The notes beneath the pieces are model-generated. The model worked only from the letters and a program-made list of their open reading frames with translations. It ran no database searches and was not told the DNA's origin. From positions 62,001-126,000 of the forward strand of contig NZ_AUJI01000011.1 of the NCBI RefSeq assembly GCF_000424145.1: a DNA stretch of 64,000 nt. Direction: 5' to 3'. Each line of letters opens with the position of its first letter. Position 1 is the stretch's first letter. The stretch is from Butyrivibrio sp. AC2005. GTDB lineage: Bacteria; Bacillota; Clostridia; Lachnospirales; Lachnospiraceae. Both the position numbers and the translations under genes were made by a program. This document shows, one piece after another, positions 25,842-33,765 of this stretch.

Positions 25842-26465
25842 ATGATACTACTAATAGACAATTACGACAGCTTTTCATATAACCTATACCAATACATCGG
25901 TGAACTTGTTGCTGAAAAAAACACCTCCGCTGACAACATACAGGATGAAATCAAAGTCATAAGAAATGATGAACTGACTGTGGCTGAAGTGGAAGCACTC
26001 GCTCCTGACAGAATAATTCTCTCCCCGGGGCCCGGACGCCCTGAGGATGCGGGAATCTGCATGGAGATTGCTAAAACCCTTGCACAAAAGATCCCCACTC
26101 TGGGAGTATGTCTTGGACATCAGGCAATCTGCGCTGCTTATGGTGCAACCGTAACATACGCTAAAGAGCTTATGCACGGCAAACAGTCTGTAGTCAAATT
26201 TGACAGAGACTGTCAGCTGTTTAAAAACTGTCCTGAGTCTGCACCTGTTGCAAGATATCATTCACTTGCTGCAGACGCATCCACAATACCTGATGAACTC
26301 GTAGTAACAGCAACTACAGTAGAAGACGACAGTGACACACATATCGCAGGTGAAGTCATGGCTGTTAAGCACCGGGATTATCCCATTTATGGAGTACAGT
26401 TCCATCCTGAATCAATTATGACACCAGATGGCAAGACCATGCTGAAGGATTTCCTCTTTGGATAA
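25842..26465 (+). CDS. trpG: Anthranilate synthase component II (glutamine amidotransferase)
   Basis: 207-residue class I amidotransferase. It has DNYDSFSYNL at the N-terminus, LSPGPGRPEDAG oxyanion region, the nucleophile Cys in GVCLGHQAI and the His-x-Glu pair in VQFHPESI. It supplies ammonia to TrpE. The ATG at 25842 follows AAAGGA by 7 nt, and any earlier start would translate repeat copy 3. It overlaps the region just before trpF. Confidence 0.95.
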   Translation: MILLIDNYDSFSYNLYQYIGELVAEKNTSADNIQDEIKVIRNDELTVAEVEALAPDRIILSPGPGRPEDAGICMEIAKTLAQKIPTLGVCLGHQAICAAYGATVTYAKELMHGKQSVVKFDRDCQLFKNCPESAPVARYHSLAADASTIPDELVVTATTVEDDSDTHIAGEVMAVKHRDYPIYGVQFHPESIMTPDGKTMLKDFLFG

Positions 26466-26478
26466 TATCGGAGATACT

Positions 26479-27141
26479 ATGATAAAAGTGAAATTTTGCG
26501 GCCTCACAAGACCTGAAGACATCCGCATAGTAAACAAACTAAAGCCTGATTACATAGGCTTTGTTTTTTATGAAAAAAGCAAGCGAAATGTAACAGAAGA
26601 AAAAGCCCGGGAGCTTAAGGAAAAGCTTGATGATAGTATCAAGGCAGTGGGTGTCTTTGTGGATGAGGATGAAAACAGAATAGCCGGGATTGCTAACGAA
26701 AAAATAATAGACATAATACAGCTTCATGGTCACGAGGATGAAGTATATATTGCAAGATTAAGAAAGCTTACTGATGCTAAGATCATCAAAGCTTTTCAGA
26801 TTAAGAATAACCTTACAAATGCTGAAAAAGGAAATTGCATCTCGGATCACTCTGTTCAAGAGAAAACGAATACAGATGCCATAAAACGAATAAACGCCTC
26901 CTCCGCAGATATGGTTCTTGTGGACTCGGGACAAGGTACGGGGAAAACCTTTGACTGGGATGTGCTTGGCAAAATAGAAAGACCGTTTTTCCTGGCAGGA
27001 GGCCTGAATACTGAAAACGTTGAGAGTGTGATCACCGGGATAATGCCCTATGGAATAGACCTGAGCTCCGGAATAGAAACTGACGGCATAAAAGACGAAT
27101 CAAAGATGAATCTGATAATGAGAGCCGTAAGAGGGAATTAA
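26479..27141 (+). CDS. trpF: Phosphoribosylanthranilate isomerase
   Basis: 220-residue TIM barrel with KFCGLTRPEDI (catalytic Cys), IIQLHGHEDE, VDSGQGTGKTFDW (catalytic Asp) and AGGLNTENV. It converts PRA to CdRP for TrpC. A CGGAGA ribosome binding site lies 7 nt upstream, and the gene begins 13 nt after trpG. Last gene of the trpDCBA-EGF set, so all seven functions from chorismate to tryptophan are present. Confidence 0.94.
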   Translation: MIKVKFCGLTRPEDIRIVNKLKPDYIGFVFYEKSKRNVTEEKARELKEKLDDSIKAVGVFVDEDENRIAGIANEKIIDIIQLHGHEDEVYIARLRKLTDAKIIKAFQIKNNLTNAEKGNCISDHSVQEKTNTDAIKRINASSADMVLVDSGQGTGKTFDWDVLGKIERPFFLAGGLNTENVESVITGIMPYGIDLSSGIETDGIKDESKMNLIMRAVRGN

Positions 27142-27197
27142 ACATTTTTGTGTGATATTTTGCGACTAATCTGAAAAATTACATTTTCTGTAATATA

Positions 27198-27226
27198 TTG
27201 ACATTTTATGTAAAAATGTTATTATA
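27198..27226 (+). promoter_or_regulatory. Sigma-A promoter of the secreted protein gene
   Basis: -35 TTGACA (27198-27203) with -10 TATTAT at 27220 (16-nt spacer) or the overlapping ATTATA at 27221 (17 nt). Confidence 0.65.
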
Positions 27227-27289
27227 TCTTTTGTTGCGTTATCGAGGGGGAACGAAAACGTATTACACAATAATGGAGGGAAGTAAGGT

Positions 27290-28711
27290 ATGAGAAAAGT
27301 TTCAAGAATCGGTGCTGCTGCACTTGCGGTAGCGCTGTCCGTAGCATTCGCTACACCATCTACAGCACACGCTGCACGTATTCCGGAGGTTGTAGTTAAT
27401 CTTTCAAAGGAAAAGACAAACGATACTTATTCATCAGGCTTGATAACAAGGGATAAGAATGTCGTTTTCCAGACTACTGATCGTAACGCATTCTACGCAG
27501 AGTATAAGAAGTACTGGAAAGATAACAGCTATGGCTCTACTTCAAGAACTATTGGAAATGTAACAACTTATTACATTTACCGCATAACCTATAAGAATGA
27601 GCTTACAGGTGCAACAAGTACTGAAGAGAAGGATGTAAATCCTTCAGCAACATATGCTGATGAGGTAAAACTTACATCAAAGGTTTATGTAAATGCAGGC
27701 GAGCCTACAAATCTTGTAGTATATCTCAGAAACGGTGACACAACAATTAAGAAGGTTAAATCTTCAAAGAAGAGCGTTCTTACAGCTACAATCGACAAGA
27801 AGAACAGCCAGGTTACCAAGACAGACAACAATGCAGAAATCATGACAGATAAGGATGGTAACAAGTTCTACTACAGATCTACAGGTGAGAAGGTTTATCT
27901 TCCTAAGGAGCACACAAGAGATTCAGCTGAATACAAGGCTACAAACGGTTCATCTTCACAGATCACCATCAGATTAAATCCTAAGAAGCCCGGTTCATCC
28001 AAGGTTTCCTTCAAGATTTACAACAAGGACGGTCAGCAGACAGGTAAGGCTACTGTAAAGGTTGAAGTAAGAAGTGATGCAGATATCTTTAAGACAGTAA
28101 CATTTGCAGGAAAGTCACTTATTGAGAAGAAGTTTGGTGATACAAACTACATCAATTATGGCAGAAGAGCAAGTGAAAATGCTTACGATTACAACTTTAC
28201 AGAAAAGACAAAGGGTAAGCTTGTAGTTAAGGGAAACAAGGGCATCAAAATTGTAAAGATTCAGGTCGGCACATATGAAAAGCCTACAGGAATAAACGGA
28301 TTACACTACGACGAGTATACAAACACTTACTACAACGATGATAACGAATATTACTCAAGCAGCAGAAACGGTAAGGGTGTTTTCAAGCACTATGATTACA
28401 ATGGTGATGGTGATTACCTTGATACAGTAAACGGAATTTCTGAGAGCAGCATCGGTTACAAGTTTAAGACAGTTAAATCAGGCAAGACAATAAAGCTTGG
28501 CAGATATGCATACTGGACAGATAAATTCACTGATACATATGTAGATAAGGACAAGACCGGAAACAAGACAACAACAGAAGAGCTTACAAAGAATCAGGAC
28601 TATGCACCTACAAAGATTATTATCACTTACTACAACCAGATGTCAAAGAGCTATGGCCAGAAGGAATTCACACTTTACACAACAAACAAGAAAGTAAAGC
28701 GTAAGAAATAA
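27290..28711 (+). CDS. Secreted protein of unknown function
   Basis: 473 residues. It has a cleavable signal peptide (positive start MRKVSR, hydrophobic core, AHA cleavage site at about residue 28). The mature protein is rich in Lys, Tyr, Thr and Asn, with an Ig-like stretch (KVYVNAGEPTNLVVYLRNG...SSKKSVLTATI, near residues 140-175). A DYNGDGDYLD loop near residue 370 looks like an EF-hand/dockerin-type calcium loop, although only one is visible. No catalytic motif or cell-wall anchor is seen. A GGAGGGAAG ribosome binding site and its own promoter and terminator make it monocistronic. Confidence 0.75.
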   Translation: MRKVSRIGAAALAVALSVAFATPSTAHAARIPEVVVNLSKEKTNDTYSSGLITRDKNVVFQTTDRNAFYAEYKKYWKDNSYGSTSRTIGNVTTYYIYRITYKNELTGATSTEEKDVNPSATYADEVKLTSKVYVNAGEPTNLVVYLRNGDTTIKKVKSSKKSVLTATIDKKNSQVTKTDNNAEIMTDKDGNKFYYRSTGEKVYLPKEHTRDSAEYKATNGSSSQITIRLNPKKPGSSKVSFKIYNKDGQQTGKATVKVEVRSDADIFKTVTFAGKSLIEKKFGDTNYINYGRRASENAYDYNFTEKTKGKLVVKGNKGIKIVKIQVGTYEKPTGINGLHYDEYTNTYYNDDNEYYSSSRNGKGVFKHYDYNGDGDYLDTVNGISESSIGYKFKTVKSGKTIKLGRYAYWTDKFTDTYVDKDKTGNKTTTEELTKNQDYAPTKIIITYYNQMSKSYGQKEFTLYTTNKKVKRKK

Positions 28712-28731
28712 TAATATAGAATATGTACAGG

Positions 28732-28769
28732 ACAGATCCGCATCGAAACAGGTGTGGGTCTGTTTTTTT
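28732..28769 (+). terminator. Intrinsic terminator of the secreted protein gene
   Basis: ACAGATCCGCATC pairs with GGTGTGGGTCTGT (13 bp including wobbles), loop GAAACA, followed by TTTTTTT. Confidence 0.85.
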
Positions 28770-28811
28770 ATATATTAGGAAATTCCTCCGGATTTCCTAA
28801 TATATAAAAAA
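28764..28811. repeat. Perfect 20-bp inverted repeat
   Basis: Arms 28764-28783 and 28792-28811 are exactly complementary over 20 bp with an 8-nt loop (TCCTCCGG). It lies at the point where the truncated diguanylate cyclase frame begins and shares its outer T-run with the preceding terminator. It may be a second terminator or the scar of an insertion. Confidence 0.75.
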
Positions 28812-29421
28812 CGCTCCGCTATGGATACGCATTAGATTTATTGCAGTAGAGCATGATGAAAAGGGCAGGCTCTCACAGGTACTTTTCGCTATTGAATCCA
28901 TAGATGAGGACAAGAAGCGTCAGGAGACACTTAAGAAAATATCGGAAACAGACAGTATGACAGGTATCCGTAACAGAGGAAGCGGAGAAGCTGAGATAAA
29001 GAGACTTATGGCAGAAGGGCATAAAGGCATGTTCTGCCTTATGGATGCGGATAATTTTAAAGCCATTAATGATAATTTCGGACATAAAACAGGTGATAAG
29101 GTGATCATTGCCATTGCTGATGCCATGACAGTATCCTTCAGGGAGACTGATGTGGTGTTCAGATTAGGCGGTGATGAATTTGCTGCCTTTTCAGATGGTG
29201 TCTGCGATATAGAAACAGGTCAGAATATTATAAACAGATTCTTTGAAAATATCAGACAGATAGATATTACAGAGCTTGGAGACAGGCAGATAAGCATCAG
29301 CGTCGGCGCAAGCTTTTACCCTATAGATAACGCAGATTCCTTTGAAGCATTATACACAAGAGCTGATGAAGGCGCCTACGAGAGCAAGCGTCAGGAAGGC
29401 TCTTACGTGACTTTTAAATGA
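28805..29421 (+). pseudogene. 5'-truncated diguanylate cyclase (PAS tail + GGDEF)
   Basis: The frame opens at about 28801 without a start codon. It encodes a PAS-like end (APLWIRIRFIAVEHDEKGR), a linker helix and a complete GGDEF domain containing SETDSMTGIRNRGS, DADNFKAIND and LGGDEFAAF. The N-terminal sensor part is missing, and the only ATG in frame (28957) lies inside the GGDEF domain, so this is most likely a remnant. The cut coincides with the 20-bp inverted repeat. Confidence 0.75.
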
Positions 29422-29441
29422 ATATATATTATCAGAATACG

Positions 29442-29467
29442 GGTGGCGCGAAGCGTCGGATGAGGGG
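29442..29467 (+). repeat. 3' remnant of the interspersed structured repeat
   Basis: Only the last hairpin (GGCGC-GAA-GCGTC) and GGATGAGGGG remain. After it, 29483-29575 reads as a 30-residue C-terminal fragment (ending GISCQGLFFN and a stop) of an unidentified gene, so 28.8-29.55 kb is a degraded region. Confidence 0.6.
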
Positions 29468-29551
29468 ATTTACTTCATAAATCATATACGAGGCGCACGC
29501 CTACGAGGATTACACCCCAGAGTTCAATGAGCTCAATAAGGGCATCTCCTG

Positions 29552-30757
29552 TCAGGGTCTGTTCTTTAACTGAATAAGCTTATCTATGAAGTCCTTTTCA
29601 GTCTTATGGCGCTCGGCTTTATCGGCATAAAGAGCTGAATCGGCGGATGCCACTGCCTGCTCACAGGACATATTCTGGGTAGTGCAGATGAAAAATCCAG
29701 TACTGAAAATAGGCATATAATTGAGTGATTTGTTATTATCAAGTTCGGCTTGCAGCCATTCTCTGAAATGGAGCTGTAAGTCCTTTTCTTTTCCGGCAAC
29801 TACAAACTCGTCACCGCCCCATCTTGCGGCAACGGCATTTTTTGAAAAGAGTATTTTTTGCATTGCTTTACTAAATACGATTAGTGCCTTGTCACCCTCA
29901 TCATGTCCTAAGATATCATTGATGCTCTTGAAATAATCAAGATCAACCATAATAACAGTGAGAGGATTGTCTTCATTGCAGGTTGCAATTTCTTCGGTTA
30001 TGAATTCGGTCATTCTCCTGCGGTTATAGAGCTTTGTAAGCGCATCTGTGTAAATCTGTGAATCCTGCAGCTCCACAAACAGCTTCAGAACGACAGGCAT
30101 TACGCAAAGTTCGATGGCCGGAAGATTTAAAAGAAATGCAATAAGCCATCCGCTTACAGTAAAGAACAAAATGAAAAGAATCTGGCTGCTGTATTTTCTC
30201 TTTTCGGGCTTAGTCTTAGCCAGCCGCCTGTTGTGGATGGAAATGACGGTCGCGGAGATAAGGTAGACATAATCCATTAGCAGAATAAAAGGCATTCCGA
30301 AGCCGAAAAGGGGAATGGGGCCATCTACTATGTAGACAATGGAGCGTAAAGGAGTATATAGAATGATCAGAACAATCAGGAGCGGAATGTTAATTGCAAT
30401 ATTCCAGAAACTGAAGGATTTTATTTTAAAGACTTTGGAGGATGCGGGAAGGGTTGCGTACACATGCATGAACCAGAAAAAGCACGCAAATGACATGGAA
30501 GCAAAACCGGTGGACATAATAAAAAACAGAACAGGTCTCGGGAGAGATGTATAAAAAACATCACCGATAAGTAGTCTTATGTCTACAAGACAGTAGACCA
30601 TAAAGGATACGAGCATTCCTTTAAATGCTGTAACTTCCCTTTTGTTACCTATATTTTCATTGGTCTTTCTATATATAATATTAAGGGATATAAAGCACAT
30701 AAGCAGAATCAATAAGATGAATGGCTTAATCTGCATATCCAGAGTAATATCTGTCAT
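29552..30757 (-). CDS. Membrane diguanylate cyclase
   Basis: 401 residues. Six or seven N-terminal membrane spans (about 8-225) are followed by a GGDEF domain (DALTKLYNRRRM near 240, DLDYFKSINDILGH near 270, RWGGDEFVVAG near 315). It should make c-di-GMP in response to a membrane signal. An AGGAGG ribosome binding site is visible 9 nt before the ATG on the minus strand. It appears to be a single-gene unit. Confidence 0.88.
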   Translation of the reverse strand: MTDITLDMQIKPFILLILLMCFISLNIIYRKTNENIGNKREVTAFKGMLVSFMVYCLVDIRLLIGDVFYTSLPRPVLFFIMSTGFASMSFACFFWFMHVYATLPASSKVFKIKSFSFWNIAINIPLLIVLIILYTPLRSIVYIVDGPIPLFGFGMPFILLMDYVYLISATVISIHNRRLAKTKPEKRKYSSQILFILFFTVSGWLIAFLLNLPAIELCVMPVVLKLFVELQDSQIYTDALTKLYNRRRMTEFITEEIATCNEDNPLTVIMVDLDYFKSINDILGHDEGDKALIVFSKAMQKILFSKNAVAARWGGDEFVVAGKEKDLQLHFREWLQAELDNNKSLNYMPIFSTGFFICTTQNMSCEQAVASADSALYADKAERHKTEKDFIDKLIQLKNRP

Positions 30758-30981
30758 TATCAGGTTCCTCCTGTCTTCCTATAATTATACATCTGCGTTT
30801 AACAAAAATGGCTTGTGCATCAGTTGTTTTAGATTTTTTTTAGAAAAACTTCGTATTTTCCTGCATCTAAGATCTTTTATTCACCCTAAAAAGTTCACAA
30901 CAATTCATAAAAACAATCATACAAAATGCCATATAGGATACAGTAAAAGTCTATGATACAATGTCAATTCAGATGTACTTA

Positions 30982-30996
30982 ACAACATATTGTTGT
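30982..30996. promoter_or_regulatory. Palindrome before the aldo-keto reductase gene
   Basis: ACAACA-TAT-TGTTGT is a perfect 6-bp-arm palindrome located 8 nt before the GGAGG of the next gene, downstream of a TACAAT-type -10. A possible operator. Confidence 0.4.
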
Positions 30997-31015
30997 ATAA
31001 AATTGGAGGTTTATG

Positions 31016-32143
31016 ATGGATAATTCATTTCCTGAAATAAAAACATTTTTTGGCTTTGGATGTATGAGACTGCCTATGAAGGGCACGGAAGTTGATATAG
31101 AGCAGTTTAAGGATATGACAGATTATTTTATTGAAAATGGTTTCAATTATTTTGATACTGCTCACGGCTACATTGATGGTAAGTCTGAAGTGGCTATAAA
31201 GGCAGCAGTTTCAGACAGATATTCAAGGGATAAGTTCCTTTTGACTGATAAGCTGACTGAGCCTTACTTTAACAAAGAAGAGGATATAAGACCTTTTTTC
31301 CAAAGTCAGCTTGATGCCTGCGGAGTTGAGTATTTTGATTTCTATCTCATGCATGCGCAGAATGCGAAGAACTTTGAGCATTTTAAAAAGTGCAGAGCAT
31401 ATGAGACTGCATTTGAATTGAAAAAGGAAGGGAAGATCAGACATGTTGGGCTTTCCTTCCATGATAGCGCAGAGGTATTGGATAAAATCCTGACAACCTA
31501 CCCGGATGTAGAGATAGTTCAGATTCAGCTTAATTACATGGACTATGAGGATCCTGGAGTACAGAGCCGCAAGTGTCTTGAGGTTTGCAGAAAGCATGGT
31601 AAGCCGGTAATCGTAATGGAGCCTGTAAAGGGTGGAAATCTTATTAACCTCCCCGCGGATGCACAGAAGGCTTTTGATGAGCTTGGCAGCGGATTATCTA
31701 ATGCAAGCTATGCCATCAGATTTGCGGCAAGTCAGGATGGAGTCAGAATAGTACTCTCCGGAATGAGCAATATGGAACAGATGAAGGATAATGTATCCTA
31801 CATGAAGGATTTCAAACCCCTTGATGAGACAGAGATTGGTGCAATTGCAAAGGTAACCGGAATCTACAAAGGGCTTGATACGATTCCCTGCACCTCATGT
31901 CACTACTGCGTAGAGCAGAACCATTGTCCGATGAATATCATGATTCCCGAGATTTTCTCCTGCATGAACACCAGGAAGATTTTCAATGACTGGAATCAGA
32001 AGATGTACTATGAAAATGTCCTGACCTCTGAAGGCAAAGGTAAGGCCAGCGCCTGCATAGACTGCGGCGGTTGTGAGAGTGCATGCCCTCAGCACCTCGA
32101 AATAAGAGCACTGCTTAAGGACGTTGTTGCGGAATTTGAATAA
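31016..32143 (+). CDS. Aldo/keto reductase with C-terminal 4Fe-4S ferredoxin domain
   Basis: 375 residues. The aldo-keto reductase barrel (FGFGCMRLPM, FDTAHGYIDGKSE with the catalytic Asp and Tyr, LTDKL, HVGLSFHD) occupies residues 1-285. A C-terminal domain has two Cys clusters, CTSCHYC...CP and CIDCGGCESACP, for iron-sulfur binding. This type is common in anaerobes, and the substrates are unknown. The ATG at 31016 is chosen over 31013 because of GGAGG spacing (6 nt against 3 nt). Confidence 0.9.
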   Translation: MDNSFPEIKTFFGFGCMRLPMKGTEVDIEQFKDMTDYFIENGFNYFDTAHGYIDGKSEVAIKAAVSDRYSRDKFLLTDKLTEPYFNKEEDIRPFFQSQLDACGVEYFDFYLMHAQNAKNFEHFKKCRAYETAFELKKEGKIRHVGLSFHDSAEVLDKILTTYPDVEIVQIQLNYMDYEDPGVQSRKCLEVCRKHGKPVIVMEPVKGGNLINLPADAQKAFDELGSGLSNASYAIRFAASQDGVRIVLSGMSNMEQMKDNVSYMKDFKPLDETEIGAIAKVTGIYKGLDTIPCTSCHYCVEQNHCPMNIMIPEIFSCMNTRKIFNDWNQKMYYENVLTSEGKGKASACIDCGGCESACPQHLEIRALLKDVVAEFE

Positions 32144-32151
32144 TTCGGAGA

Positions 32152-33588
32152 TTAGCCCTTATACACCGTACATCGTCCTTTTCCCTTCTCCTTAGACTCA
32201 TACAGTGCAAGATCCGCAATCTCTATATTCTTTTCCAAAGACAGACTACTATCGATTTCTGCTATGCCGCAGCTAAAGCTGATCGGCATAGCAGTATCCT
32301 GATCTGAGATAGTCTGTTGCGCATTATCAAGTATTTCCTTGGCCTTTTCGGGAGAGGCATATATTACGCCTATAAATTCATCGCCGCCCCATCTTCCCAG
32401 ATGACCATTTTCTCCAATACTTTCCTTTAAAGTATTTGTAACCAGAATCAGTACTGTATTTCCGTACAAGTGTCCCTTCGTGTCATTGAAGGTCTTGAAA
32501 TTATCAACATCAAGCATGAAAAGTGATGCAGTATTCTTTGCATATTTTCGCTTCTTTTCCTTATCAAATCTTTCTCTGAACAATCTGTTATTGGCAATGC
32601 GTGTGAGTTCATCTGTATTTTGAGCTTCATAGGTAATATGTGTCAGTTTCGAAAATAGGGTGAAGCTTACAAAAAGGTAACTTAGAATTATGAGTGCAAG
32701 AAGAACAATCCTGCGGTTCATCTGAGCGAGCAGGATATTGATGTTGGGAGTTATATCTGTCTGGACGAAAATGTTCCAGTTAAGAGCTTTGTTGTGCATG
32801 ACTTTAGTACAGATATTCCCGTCATTCCAGGCATAACCGTCATCATCCACCTCCATGGTTATTGTTTCAGTGGATAATCCAAGAGTCTTTGCAGCATCCT
32901 CTACAGTCTTATAATAGGTGGTACTTCCTGTAAAAGAATTGTGTGCATTTCCAACATTTGCAATACATACTGTAAGATCATACTCTGATTCATAATTCTC
33001 AAGTTTACTCTGAAAGTCATCTATCTTATTACCGACGCCGACAACACCCAGCGTTTTGCCTTTTTCGTCAGTGACAAGACAGTTTACAAAAAGTGAAACG
33101 CTGAAGTCATTTACTTCGTCATGGTCAATCTGAATATCATATTCCTGATTTAGATCAAGGAAATTAAAATACCAGGAATCAAAATTGTCATCAGGTGAGA
33201 CAACCTTGTTAAGACCGCCATCATAGTAGTAGTTATAGGTGTTATTGGAAACAAAGAAGACGATGTCGTAATTATATTTTTCCTTATATTCCTTCAGGTA
33301 GTTATAAAGAAGCTTCTTGTGGGCATCAGTTGTATCGCCTACTTCGGAGAGCGTCCACATCTTAAGGAAAATATCATTGGCCATCATCTGTGATGCCACA
33401 ACCTGATCCGTTGTGGCAATAGTAAGATGAGAGGAGATATCGCCGGCTGTAAATGCAACATCTTCCCTTGCCTGATCTATCGCAAGATTCTTGTAATAGG
33501 TATATTCATTTATCTGCAGTCCTGCAAATACCACTATGATAAGAATTACCACTATGATATTTGCAACCAGAAGTGAATGCTTTTTCAT
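32152..33588 (-). CDS. Cache-type sensor diguanylate cyclase
   Basis: 478 residues. An N-terminal membrane span (8-27), a large extracytoplasmic sensor region resembling dCache (about 30-285), a second span (about 293-312) and a C-terminal GGDEF domain (TDELTRIANNRLF, LDVDNFKTFNDTKGH, RWGGDEFIG). It should couple an extracellular ligand to c-di-GMP synthesis. The ribosome binding site is weak. It is convergent with the aldo-keto reductase gene (8 nt apart) and divergent from the KaiC-like/PEP protein. Confidence 0.88.
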   Translation of the reverse strand: MKKHSLLVANIIVVILIIVVFAGLQINEYTYYKNLAIDQAREDVAFTAGDISSHLTIATTDQVVASQMMANDIFLKMWTLSEVGDTTDAHKKLLYNYLKEYKEKYNYDIVFFVSNNTYNYYYDGGLNKVVSPDDNFDSWYFNFLDLNQEYDIQIDHDEVNDFSVSLFVNCLVTDEKGKTLGVVGVGNKIDDFQSKLENYESEYDLTVCIANVGNAHNSFTGSTTYYKTVEDAAKTLGLSTETITMEVDDDGYAWNDGNICTKVMHNKALNWNIFVQTDITPNINILLAQMNRRIVLLALIILSYLFVSFTLFSKLTHITYEAQNTDELTRIANNRLFRERFDKEKKRKYAKNTASLFMLDVDNFKTFNDTKGHLYGNTVLILVTNTLKESIGENGHLGRWGGDEFIGVIYASPEKAKEILDNAQQTISDQDTAMPISFSCGIAEIDSSLSLEKNIEIADLALYESKEKGKGRCTVYKG

Positions 33589-33694
33589 AGATTAATTGTA
33601 CACATCACGATAGGGCAGAACCATTAAAACTCTATTAAATTACTGAATGATTTCTCTTAAAATTCTTTAAGCCCTATGTTATGATATTGGTAAG

Positions 33695-33736
33695 AGGCAA
33701 AGGAGCTTTTTGTTTAAAAGCTTTCTTTGCCTTTTT
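33695..33736 (+). terminator. Intrinsic terminator inside the leader of the KaiC-like/PEP gene
   Basis: AGGCAAAG/CTTTGCCT plus AGCTTTT/AAAAGCT form an interrupted 15-bp stem followed by TTTTT. The gene on the left is on the opposite strand, so this terminator can only act on the leader of the gene starting at 33766, 30 nt downstream. Confidence 0.7.
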
Positions 33737-33765
33737 CTATTGTTTGTTATATGGAGGTATTCATT

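Noticed and set aside
28764..28811. Terminal inverted repeat of an insertion sequence
   Set aside because: No transposase and no second copy of the repeat were found at a distance. The two arms are adjacent, so it is a hairpin rather than element ends.
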